Assembly: GCA_027490875.1 (NCBI GenBank)
Contig: JAIXXE010000158.1
Coordinates: 1-8,819, forward strand
Origin: Alphaproteobacteria bacterium
Lineage (GTDB): Bacteria; Pseudomonadota; Alphaproteobacteria; UBA2136; UBA6156
Direction: 5' to 3'
DNA length: 8,819 nucleotides
The translations under genes were made by a program, and so were the position numbers. This document shows, piece by piece, positions 1 through 5,871 of the stretch (positions within the stretch are counted from its first letter, which is position 1; every line of letters starts with the position of its first letter). The notes beneath the pieces are model-generated. The model saw nothing but the letters and a program-made list of their open reading frames with translations. It did no database searches and was not told the DNA's origin.

Positions 1-1
1 A

Positions 2-121
2 GGAACGCCGCGGTATGACACCACCGACCCTCGCTCGACCAAGTCGATGAGTACGTCGGAATGGATCGAAGCGGAACGGCTGCGGCAGATCAAGAAGTAC
101 GAGGCACAACGCAACCGCTAA
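2..121 (+). CDS. C-terminal end of upstream gene, probable scaffold-type protein (partial)
   Basis: The frame is open from the left edge and ends at TAA 119-121, giving 39 residues. The visible tail contains TTDPRSTKSMSTSEW followed by a strongly basic, probably helical end (ERLRQIKKYEAQRNR). In P22 the gene directly upstream of coat is the scaffolding protein, whose C-terminal basic helical segment binds coat subunits, so position and charge both fit a scaffold. This is inference, because only the tail is visible. An internal ATG at 47 could start a 24-residue peptide, but the open frame to its left and the lack of a clear ribosome site argue for the end of a longer gene. It is in the same frame as the coat gene and ends 15 bases before it, so coupled expression is likely. 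Confidence 0.55.
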   Translation, partial: GTPRYDTTDPRSTKSMSTSEWIEAERLRQIKKYEAQRNR

Positions 122-124
122 TTT

Positions 125-129
125 GGGAA
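125..129 (+). promoter_or_regulatory. Weak ribosome binding site of the coat gene
   Basis: GGGAA lies 7 bases before the coat ATG at 137. It is only a partial match to AGGAGG, which is poor for what should be the most abundant virion protein. The upstream gene stops in the same frame at 119-121, so no earlier start is possible. Termination-reinitiation from the upstream gene may help supply ribosomes. Confidence 0.4.
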
Positions 130-136
130 TACGACC

Positions 137-1345
137 ATGTCCAACAGCATTCTTACTATCGACATGATTACGCGGAAGGCTCTCGAAATCCTCGAGAACA
201 ACCTCGTGCTCACCCGCAACGTCAACCGTCAGTACGACGACAGCTTCGCAGTGGAAGGCGCCAAGATCGGCTCGACCCTGCGCATCCGTCTGCCTGACCG
301 TGCCCTCGTCACCGACGGCGCTGCCCTTCAGGTGCAGGACGACAACGAACAGTTCACCACCCTGACCGTTGCTTCGCAGAAGCACATCGGCGTGAACTTC
401 ACCACCGCCGAACTGACCATGCAGCTTGACGACTTCGCCGAGCGTGTTCTCAAGCCGCGTATCTCGCAGCTTGCGTCCAGCATCGACGCGGACGTTGCCA
501 ACGCGTTTGCCACCATCGGCAACTCGGTCGGCACCCCCGGCGTCACCCCGGCGACCTCGGCCGTTCTGCTGGCTGCCCAGCAGAAGCTGAACGAGAACGC
601 TGCCGTGATGTCGCCGCGCTACGCGACCGTCAACCCGGCTGCCAACGCTGGCCTCGTCGAAGGGATGAAGGGCCTCTTCAACCCCACCGACACCATCAGC
701 AAGCAGTTCAAGAACGGCCTGATGGGCACCGGCGTGCTCGGCTTCGACGAAATCAACATGTCGCAGTCGATCAAGCAGTTCACCACCGGCACCCGCAACG
801 CGACCGGCGGCTCGACCTCGGCGGCTGTGACCACCGAAGGCGCGACCACCATCGCCATCACCGGCGCTGGTAACGGCCTCACCGTTAAGGCTGGCGACGT
901 GTTCACCGTCAACGGCTGCTTCGCTGTCAACCCGCAGACCCGTGAAAGCACCGGCTCGCTGTTCCAGTTCGTCGCTCTGGCGAACGTCACGCTGGGATCG
1001 TCGGGCGAAGGCAACATCACCGTGGCTCCGATGTACTCGGCCGGCCACGCGCTTGCCACTGTCTCGACCCTGCCGGGCAACGGTCAGGCCGTCGTGTTCG
1101 TCGGCGCTGGCGGTCAGCAGTACGCCCAGAACCTCGTCTACCACAAGGACGCCATCACCTTCGCCACCGCCGACCTCCTGCTCCCGCAGGGCGTCGATAT
1201 GGCGTCGCGTGCCGTCCACAACGGCATCAGCTTGCGCGTTGTTCGTCAGTACGACATCAACAACGACCGTATGCCCTGCCGTATCGACGTGCTGTACGGC
1301 TACAACACCATCCGTCCGCAGATGGCTTGCCGCCTCTGGGGCTAA
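137..1345 (+). CDS. Major capsid (coat) protein, P22 gp5 family
   Basis: 402 residues, close to the 430 of P22 gp5. This is the shell-forming subunit with the HK97 fold of the P22 coat family. The N-terminal part (ILTIDMITRKALEILENN, near residues 5-22) and the segment around residues 75-130 (VNFTTAELTMQLDDFAERVLKPRI) match the family pattern. Residues about 215-320 form a Gly/Thr-rich beta region with KAGDVFTVNGCFAVNP (251-266), at the place of the P22 insertion domain. The C-terminus ends with CRIDVLYGYNTIRPQ (381-395), a close counterpart of the P22 coat ending CRIALWYGVNATRPE. ATG 137 is the first start after an in-frame stop at 119-121. Codon use is heavily biased: asparagine appears to be AAC throughout, while the first dozen codons are relatively A/T-rich. 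A TTCG-loop hairpin follows the stop. Family call is recognition from memory; structure was not computed. Confidence 0.93.
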   Translation: MSNSILTIDMITRKALEILENNLVLTRNVNRQYDDSFAVEGAKIGSTLRIRLPDRALVTDGAALQVQDDNEQFTTLTVASQKHIGVNFTTAELTMQLDDFAERVLKPRISQLASSIDADVANAFATIGNSVGTPGVTPATSAVLLAAQQKLNENAAVMSPRYATVNPAANAGLVEGMKGLFNPTDTISKQFKNGLMGTGVLGFDEINMSQSIKQFTTGTRNATGGSTSAAVTTEGATTIAITGAGNGLTVKAGDVFTVNGCFAVNPQTRESTGSLFQFVALANVTLGSSGEGNITVAPMYSAGHALATVSTLPGNGQAVVFVGAGGQQYAQNLVYHKDAITFATADLLLPQGVDMASRAVHNGISLRVVRQYDINNDRMPCRIDVLYGYNTIRPQMACRLWG

Positions 1346-1355
1346 CCTGAAACCC

Positions 1356-1377
1356 GCCCCCGGCTTCGGCCGGGGGC
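1356..1377 (+). terminator. TTCG-loop hairpin after the coat gene
   Basis: A perfect 9-bp G+C stem (GCCCCCGGC paired with GCCGGGGGC) is closed by a TTCG loop, 10 bases after the coat stop. The C(UUCG)G closing is an exceptionally stable RNA tetraloop. No T-run follows (AACACCATTT comes next), so as an intrinsic terminator it would be weak. A 3'-end stabilizer, pause or partial attenuator is equally possible. It lies upstream of the ribosome site of the next gene and does not cover it. Confidence 0.65.
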
Positions 1378-1401
1378 AACACCATTTGAAAGGATTTTAT
1401 C

Positions 1402-1806
1402 ATGGCTCTTCCTAACGGTGCCGGCGGTTATCAGGTCGGCGATGGCAACCTCAATCAGGCGCTGCTCGGTGTGCAGGCTATTCCGACTGCCTACACTGGC
1501 GCGGCCACTCTCACTCCGCTCAATCTCGAACAGGGTCTGATTGTCTTCACTTCTGGCAGCGGCGCTAACCTCGCTCTCCCGGCTGTCACCGGCGTCGGCG
1601 GCGTTGATGAACGCGTCAGCAGCGCCAAGGTCGGCTCGTGCTTCGACTTCGCAGTCCTGAGCACTGGCGCAGGCGCGGCCACTCTGACGACCGGCACGGG
1701 CTGGTCGCTGGTCGGTTCGGGCGCTGGCGAAGCTGGCAAGGCTGTGGGGTTCCGCGCGGTCAAGACCGGCGACGGCACCTACACCCTGTACCGCATCGCC
1801 AACTAA
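1402..1806 (+). CDS. Small Gly/Ala-rich beta protein, candidate capsid decoration protein
   Basis: 134 residues, no signal peptide or membrane segment. Starts MALPNGAGGYQVGDGN; the rest is glycine-, alanine- and threonine-rich and predicted mostly beta (residues 36-60 and 78-134). The pattern VGSCFDFAVLSTGAGAATL followed by W101 and GDGTYTLYRIAN at the end resembles small structural proteins seen next to coat genes in other podoviruses. I recognise the general type but no named family. The start has a good ribosome site: AAAGGA at 1389-1394, 7 bases before ATG. It sits between two TTCG hairpins directly after coat, and its codon bias is like that of coat, which suggests high expression. Decoration of the capsid is inferred from position, size and composition. 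A head fibre or other virion role is possible. Confidence 0.75.
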   Translation: MALPNGAGGYQVGDGNLNQALLGVQAIPTAYTGAATLTPLNLEQGLIVFTSGSGANLALPAVTGVGGVDERVSSAKVGSCFDFAVLSTGAGAATLTTGTGWSLVGSGAGEAGKAVGFRAVKTGDGTYTLYRIAN

Positions 1807-1813
1807 TCGGTTC

Positions 1814-1841
1814 GCCCCGGCTTCGGCCGGGGCAGCCTTTT
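1814..1841 (+). terminator. TTCG-loop hairpin with short T-run after the first small structural gene
   Basis: An 8-bp G+C stem (1814-1821 paired with 1826-1833) closes on a TTCG loop and is followed after AGCC by TTTT at 1838-1841. It shares an 18-base identical core (CCCCGGCTTCGGCCGGGG) with the hairpin after coat. It has the form of a weak intrinsic terminator. The ribosome site of the next gene (AGGAG 1843-1847) begins directly after it. Confidence 0.7.
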
Positions 1842-1854
1842 CAGGAGAAAGACA

Positions 1855-2268
1855 ATGGCAAACACCCAAGCAATTGGCGTTGCCTACCTCGACCAGAACA
1901 TCAGCGGCGCGGACTTCATCTACGTCGATGATGAACTGGGCTACACTGCCGCCGCTCGCGGCGCGGTGACGCAGGGCGTTAACAAGGCTGAACCTGTCAC
2001 GCTGAACAAGTCGGCTGGCACCATCACCATGAACGGGGCGCTGCTTGCCGGCACCACTTCGGTGACGTTCACGCTGAACAACAGCAAGATTTCGGCGGGC
2101 GACGCCGTGATCCTGTCGATTGTCGGCGGCACTGCTAACCCGGGAACCTACACCCTGTGGGTGACTGGCCTCACGGCTGGCGCGGCGACCATTACGCTGC
2201 GCAACATCACCGGCGGTAACTTGAGCGAAGCAGTCGTGTTTAACTTCGTGGTTGTTCACGCGCTGTAA
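1855..2268 (+). CDS. Small beta-rich phage structural protein, candidate decoration protein
   Basis: 137 residues with two parts. Residues 1-45 (MANTQAIGVAYLDQNISGAD, then YVDDELGYTAAARG) lead into a beta domain at 46-137. That domain has the recurring phage pattern VTLNK..GTITM, then FTLNNSKISAGDAV, then ITLRNITGGNLSEAVVFNF. This layout is familiar from many environmental phage virion proteins, alone or fused to larger tail or capsid proteins; its exact role is not established to my knowledge. No signal peptide or transmembrane helix. ATG 1855 has AGGAG at 1843-1847, 7 bases upstream. The gene lies between the second and third hairpins. It shares short segments with its neighbour (GTYTL, GAAT), probably because both are Gly/Thr beta proteins rather than recent duplicates. 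Decoration or minor capsid role is inferred from context. Confidence 0.75.
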   Translation: MANTQAIGVAYLDQNISGADFIYVDDELGYTAAARGAVTQGVNKAEPVTLNKSAGTITMNGALLAGTTSVTFTLNNSKISAGDAVILSIVGGTANPGTYTLWVTGLTAGAATITLRNITGGNLSEAVVFNFVVVHAL

Positions 2269-2275
2269 GTGATTT

Positions 2276-2301
2276 GGGCGGCCTTCGGGCCGTCCATTTT
2301 T
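2276..2301 (+). terminator. TTCG-loop hairpin with T5 tract, probable intrinsic terminator
   Basis: An 8-bp stem (2276-2283 with 2288-2295, including one G-U pair) is closed by a TTCG loop and followed by A and then TTTTT at 2297-2301. Of the three hairpins here it has the best T-run and so the most convincing terminator form. It lies 7 bases after the stop of the preceding gene and ends 2 bases before the ribosome site of the next gene. Because downstream genes are essential late genes with no evident promoter, it probably attenuates transcription or is bypassed by antitermination rather than stopping it fully. Confidence 0.72.
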
Positions 2302-2303
2302 AC

Positions 2304-2307
2304 GAGG
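2304..2307 (+). promoter_or_regulatory. Ribosome binding site that fixes the start of the charged protein gene
   Basis: GAGG lies 5 bases before ATG 2313. A TTG codon at 2274 is also in frame, but it would put the first codons inside the hairpin at 2276-2301 and has no ribosome site, so ATG 2313 is preferred. Confidence 0.6.
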
Positions 2308-2312
2308 TACGT

Positions 2313-2546
2313 ATGTCAGTCATCTACATGATCCACCCTGTGCACGGCGCTAAGGTCGCTATCAGCGAGCACGAAGCGAATTATGATGAAATGCACGGCT
2401 GGGAACGCTATGATCCCACCACGCCTGCTGTGGCGGACGTTGACGAGGAAGACGAGGAAGAGGCGGAAGCCGAGCCGGTCGAAGCCGTGAACGAACTGGC
2501 GGCACCCAAGCGCCGTGGACGCCGACGCGCATCGCAGGAAGACTAA
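2313..2546 (+). CDS. 77-residue charged phage protein, function unknown
   Basis: The N-terminal half (MIHPVHGAKVAISEHEANYD, then GWERYDP, ending near residue 31) resembles short phage proteins with an H-G-(K/T)-x-A ... GW pattern that sit near coat or connector genes. It is followed by a very acidic run (DVDEEDEEEAEAEP, about residues 38-51) and a basic end (KRRGRRR, residues 66-72), so the C-terminal half is probably disordered and has opposite charges side by side. No membrane segment or enzyme motif is visible. The stop at 2544-2546 is 3 bases before the gp4-type gene start, whose ribosome site (AGGAA 2536-2540) lies inside this gene, so the two are translationally linked. Role unknown; a small virion or assembly factor is possible. 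Confidence 0.7.
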   Translation: MSVIYMIHPVHGAKVAISEHEANYDEMHGWERYDPTTPAVADVDEEDEEEAEAEPVEAVNELAAPKRRGRRRASQED

Positions 2547-2549
2547 GCA

Positions 2550-3260
2550 ATGACCACGGCCGGCGACATCATTAATGGTTCGCTCAGGCTTCTAGGCGTT
2601 CTGGCCGAGGGCGAAGTGCCTTCGGCCGAAACGTCTCAGGACGCGCTGAACGCCATGAACCAAATGATCGACAGTTGGAATACGGAACGTCTGTCCGTGT
2701 TCGCAACGCAGGATCAGGTGTTCACTTGGCCGGCCGGTCAGCTTTTCCGCACGCTCGGCCCGTCCGGCAACTTCGTCGGCAACCGCCCCGTGCTGCTCGA
2801 CGACAGCACCTATTTCAAAGACCCCGGCACCGGCGTCAGCTACGGCATCAAGTTCATCAACCAGCAGCAGTACAACGGGATCGCGGTCAAGACCGTGACC
2901 TCGACGTACCCGCAGGTGATCTTCGTCAACAACACGTTCCCCGACGTGGAGATGTACGTCTACCCGCGCCCGACGCGCGATCTGGAATGGCACTTCATTT
3001 CCGTTGAGGAACTGACCAAGCCCGCGACGCTGGCCACGCAGTTGCACTTCCCGCCGGGCTATCTGCGCGCCTTCCGCTACAACTTGGCCACCGAGATGGC
3101 GCCCGAGTTTGGCATGGAGCCGACGCCGCAGGTGCAGCGCATCGCCATGACCAGCAAGCGCAACCTCAAGCGGATCAACAACCCTGACGACATCATGTCG
3201 ATGCCGTACAGCATTGTGGCGACCCGTCAGCGGTTCAACATCTACGCCGGGAACTACTGA
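2550..3260 (+). CDS. Tail accessory factor / head-tail adaptor, P22 gp4 family
   Basis: 236 residues. gp4 binds beneath the portal after DNA packaging and is the first protein to close the head and make the platform for the tail hub; in P22 it has also been reported to have peptidoglycan-hydrolysing activity. The N-terminal helical part (MTTAGDIINGSLRLLGVLAE, ETSQDALNAMNQMIDSWNTE, residues 1-46) and the C-terminal part (KRNLKRINNPDD and YSIVATRQRFNIYAGNY, residues 203-236) are hallmarks of this family. Between them lies a beta-rich region (about 52-150) with FTWPAG (58-63), LLDDSTYFKDP and YPRPTRDLEWHFISVEEL. At 236 residues it is longer than P22 gp4 (166); this longer form is common in other prophages. 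The stop overlaps the next start by 1 base (TGATG), indicating translational coupling. Whether the hydrolase activity is kept cannot be judged from the sequence. Confidence 0.93.
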   Translation: MTTAGDIINGSLRLLGVLAEGEVPSAETSQDALNAMNQMIDSWNTERLSVFATQDQVFTWPAGQLFRTLGPSGNFVGNRPVLLDDSTYFKDPGTGVSYGIKFINQQQYNGIAVKTVTSTYPQVIFVNNTFPDVEMYVYPRPTRDLEWHFISVEELTKPATLATQLHFPPGYLRAFRYNLATEMAPEFGMEPTPQVQRIAMTSKRNLKRINNPDDIMSMPYSIVATRQRFNIYAGNY

Positions 3261-4690
3261 TGAAGACGCCGATCTTGGGATCGGCGTATGTCGCTCGCAG
3301 CGTCAACGCCGCCGCCAACCGCATGGTCAACCTGTTCCCGGAGATTGTGCCGGAGGGCGGCAAGGAGCCTGCCTTCCTCCAGCGCGCGCCCGGCCTGACG
3401 CGGCTGGCGACTATTGGCATCGGTCCAATCCGCGGGATGTGGACCTTCGGCAACTACGGCTACGTCGTGTCTGGCCCGACGCTGTTTCAGGTGGACAACA
3501 ACTGGAACGCCGTCGCCAAGGGCACCATCGCCGGCACCGGCCCAGTCAGCATGTCCGATAACGGCATCCAGCTATTCGTGGCGGCCAACCCGCAGGGCTA
3601 CATCTACAACTCCCAGACCGACGTGTTCCAGCAGATCACCGACCCGGACTTTCCCGGCGCCGTGACGGTCGGCTACCTCGATGGCTACTTCGTGTTCAAC
3701 GAGCCGAACAGCCAGAAGATTTGGGTTACGCAGTTGCTGGACGGCGCCAGCGTCGATCCGCTGGACTTTGCCAGCGCCGAGGGCAACCCCGACAACGTCG
3801 TGGCGATCTTTGTCGATCACCGCGAAGTCTGGGTGTTCGGCTCGAACTCGACCGAGGTCTGGTACAACGCTGGCTTGCTCGACTTCCCGCTGGCGCGCAT
3901 TCAGGGCGCCTACAACGAACTCGGCTGCGCGGCCCCGTATTCCATCGCCAAGATGGACAACCAGATTTACTGGCTGGGCAAGGACGCCCGCGGTCAGGGT
4001 ATGGTCTTCCGCGCGGCTGGCTACATGGGCCAGCGCATCTCGACCCACGCAATCGAGTGGCAGCTACAGGAATACTCTGACCTGTCGGACGCGGTCGGCT
4101 ACACCTACCAGCAGGACGGCCACAGCTTCTACGTGCTGAACTTCCCGACCGCCAACACGACGTGGGTGTTCGACGTGGCGACCGGCGCATGGCACGAGCG
4201 CGCCTCGTTCCAGAACGGCGACTTCAACCGTCACCGCGGCAACAACCAGATGTTCTTCAACGCCACCAACGTGGTCGGCGATTACCAGAACGGCAAAATC
4301 TACAAGTTCGACCTTGAGGTCTACTCCGACGACGGCCAGCCGCAGAAGTGGCTGCGCTCGTGGCGGGCGCTGCCGACCGGCGCCAACAACCTGACGCGCA
4401 CGATTCAGCACGGGATGCAACTCGACTGCGAGACGGGCGTCGGCCTTAACGTGGGGCAGGGCAGCGACCCGCGGGTCATGCTGCGCTTCTCGGACGACGG
4501 CGCCCATACGTGGTCGAACGAGCATTGGAAGTCGATGGGCCGCATCGGCCGGTACGGCTTCCGCACGATCTGGCGCCGGCTGGGCGCGACGATGAAGATA
4601 CGCGACCGCGTCTACGAATTGTCCGGCACTGACCCAGTCCGCATCTACATCATGGGCGCGGAACTGATCCTGAGCGGGACGCGGGCCTGA
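3260..4690 (+). CDS. Packaged DNA stabilization protein / tail hub, P22 gp10 family
   Basis: 476 residues, almost the same as P22 gp10 (472). gp10 assembles on gp4 in the completed tail machine, prevents loss of packaged DNA and carries the tail needle and tailspikes. The N-terminus has the family signature: GSAYVARSVNAAANRMVNLF (7-26), then PEGGKEPAFLQRAPGL (31-46). The middle is a series of short beta strands (VDHREVWVFGSNSTEVWYN, MDNQIYWLGKD, HSFYVLNFPTANTTWVFD) typical of a propeller-like fold. Residues 409-418 (RFSDDGAHTW) resemble an Asp-box turn (SxDxGxTW with Ala in place of the Gly). It overlaps the genes before and after by 1 base each (TGATG at both junctions), so gp4, gp10 and the needle-position protein would be translated in a coupled series. 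Fold prediction is inference; the family call is firm. Confidence 0.93.
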   Translation: MKTPILGSAYVARSVNAAANRMVNLFPEIVPEGGKEPAFLQRAPGLTRLATIGIGPIRGMWTFGNYGYVVSGPTLFQVDNNWNAVAKGTIAGTGPVSMSDNGIQLFVAANPQGYIYNSQTDVFQQITDPDFPGAVTVGYLDGYFVFNEPNSQKIWVTQLLDGASVDPLDFASAEGNPDNVVAIFVDHREVWVFGSNSTEVWYNAGLLDFPLARIQGAYNELGCAAPYSIAKMDNQIYWLGKDARGQGMVFRAAGYMGQRISTHAIEWQLQEYSDLSDAVGYTYQQDGHSFYVLNFPTANTTWVFDVATGAWHERASFQNGDFNRHRGNNQMFFNATNVVGDYQNGKIYKFDLEVYSDDGQPQKWLRSWRALPTGANNLTRTIQHGMQLDCETGVGLNVGQGSDPRVMLRFSDDGAHTWSNEHWKSMGRIGRYGFRTIWRRLGATMKIRDRVYELSGTDPVRIYIMGAELILSGTRA

Positions 4691-5535
4691 TGGTCGCACC
4701 GATTAACCCCACACAGCTTACGCCGCCGCGTGTCGAGTTTATCGACCCGCGGTCCGGCGCGATCAGCCGTGAGTGGTATCGGTTCTTCCTGTCGCTGCTG
4801 ACGGCGACGCAGACCAACCAGCAAGAGACGGAACTAGCGCCCGACACGTCGTCGCTGCTGGCGTCCTATGACGCGGTGTTCGGTGAGGCTATTCAGGCGC
4901 TGGAGAGCGCCCCTGACTGCTGCTCCGAGACGGCCAGCGTAGACGCCAAGGTCAACAGTCTCGCGCAGGCCACTGGCGTCACGCCGCCGGCTGCCAGCGA
5001 AGACGACATCGCGGTCATCCAGTCGCAGCTTCAGGCGCTGGCGCTGTCGCCGCCGCCCCAGCAGTTCCGCACGCCGCGCTACGGCTCGTTTTACGATACG
5101 ACCGATCAGACCGCTGCATCGCCCAATGTTGCTTACGCCATGACGTTCAACACGACAGACCTGTCGTTCGGCGTCACGCGCGGCTCGCCCACGTCGCGCA
5201 TCTACGTGGATCGGCCAAACGTCTACAACATTCAGTTCTCCGCGCAGTTCATCAACACCGGCGGCGGCGCTCACCGCGCTTGGGTTTGGCTGCGCAAGAA
5301 CGGCACCAACGTGCCTGACAGCGCTACGGTTCTTCGTTTTCAAGGCAACAACACCGAAGATGTCGCGGCGTGGAATTTTCTGCTACAGATGAACGCAGGC
5401 GATTATTTCGAACTGATGTGGGAAGTGGATAACACCGGCGTCAGCCTGCACGCTGATCCGGCGACGGCTATCCATCCTGCGATCCCGTCGATTATTTTGA
5501 CTGTGACTGACAACGTGAGTTCCTTGGAGGTATAA
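4690..5535 (+). CDS. Tail needle-position protein (gp26-like) with C-terminal jelly-roll head
   Basis: 281 residues with three parts. Residues 1-38 contain a short phage anchor motif, PPRVEFIDPRSGAISREWYR, seen at the start of many tail fibre or needle proteins that dock to a hub. Residues 39-120 are mostly helical with Leu/Ala/Gln content suited to a trimeric stalk, and an odd Cys-Cys pair at 77-78. After the PPP hinge at 121-123, residues about 131-275 form a compact beta domain (YGSFYDTTDQTA, YVDRPNVYNIQFSAQF, AWVWLRKNG, AAWNFLLQMNAGDYFELMW) with the look of a C1q/TNF-like jelly roll. In P22 the gene after gp10 is the needle gp26, and the needle of phage Sf6 carries a TNF-like knob, so this fits a needle with a globular tip. 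No sequence match to gp26 itself is visible, so a short tail fibre is the alternative. Structural role is likely; needle identity is inference. Confidence 0.7.
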   Translation: MVAPINPTQLTPPRVEFIDPRSGAISREWYRFFLSLLTATQTNQQETELAPDTSSLLASYDAVFGEAIQALESAPDCCSETASVDAKVNSLAQATGVTPPAASEDDIAVIQSQLQALALSPPPQQFRTPRYGSFYDTTDQTAASPNVAYAMTFNTTDLSFGVTRGSPTSRIYVDRPNVYNIQFSAQFINTGGGAHRAWVWLRKNGTNVPDSATVLRFQGNNTEDVAAWNFLLQMNAGDYFELMWEVDNTGVSLHADPATAIHPAIPSIILTVTDNVSSLEV

Positions 5536-5871
5536 ATGGCCGTTACCATCAGCAACATCATCCCGGCCAAGACCGCGGAGAACACCCAGACGACGCAGTA
5601 CACGTCGAACGGCGTCCAGACGATCATCGACAAGTTCACGGCCACCAACTACAGCGCCACGGCCGCGACGATCAGCGTCAACCTCGTGACCGCTGCGGGC
5701 ACCGCGGGCAACGACAACCTGATCGTCAAGACCAAGACCCTCCAGCCGTCCGAGACCTACACGTTTCCGGAACTGGTTGGCCACGTCCTGCCGCTGAACG
5801 GCTTCATCTCGACCATCGCCGGCACCGCGTCGGCCATCAACATCCGCGCGTCGGGCCGCGTCGTCAGCTAA
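5536..5871 (+). CDS. Small beta-sandwich phage structural protein, function unknown
   Basis: 111 residues, Thr/Ala/Ser-rich and predicted almost entirely beta. The pattern TTQYTSNGVQTIIDKFTATN (19-38), TISVNLVTAAGTAGNDNLIV (45-64) and the TYTFPELVGHVL / GFISTIAGTASAINIRASGR ending is one I recognise from many small uncharacterised phage proteins near tail genes. No named function is known to me. It follows the needle-position gene with no gap and has the strongest ribosome site in the window (GGAGG 5526-5530, 5 bases before ATG), which suggests high output relative to its neighbours and perhaps a multi-copy virion part. The stop overlaps the next start by 1 base (TAATG). P22 has no obvious counterpart between genes 26 and 14, so this is an added gene. 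It could be an accessory to the tail tip or head surface. Confidence 0.72.
   Translation: MAVTISNIIPAKTAENTQTTQYTSNGVQTIIDKFTATNYSATAATISVNLVTAAGTAGNDNLIVKTKTLQPSETYTFPELVGHVLPLNGFISTIAGTASAINIRASGRVVS

Noticed and set aside
1386..1401. A TTGAAA-like -35 element before the gene at 1402.
   Set aside because: No -10 partner is visible, and the same bases form the ribosome site AAAGGA.
942..1415. A 157-codon + strand frame overlapping the coat gene end.
   Set aside because: It is Ser/Arg/Thr-rich, out of frame with a well-recognised coat C-terminus, and crosses the hairpin. No ribosome site.
1498..1685. A 14-base exact repeat (GGCGCGGCCACTCT at 1498-1511 and 1672-1685) in the first small structural gene.
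   Set aside because: It encodes the same GAATL beta-strand motif in a low-complexity Gly/Ala protein; codon bias explains it without a repeat function.
1342..2259. A 305-codon open frame on the - strand across the two small structural genes.
   Set aside because: It runs antisense through two genes with good ribosome sites and through two hairpins, and is Arg/Ala-rich with no recognisable domain. It is explained by G/C-biased third positions of the + strand genes.
2592..4190. Several 110-160 codon frames on both strands inside the gp4 and gp10 genes.
   Set aside because: All lie within two strongly recognised family members and have Arg/Ala-rich shadow composition.
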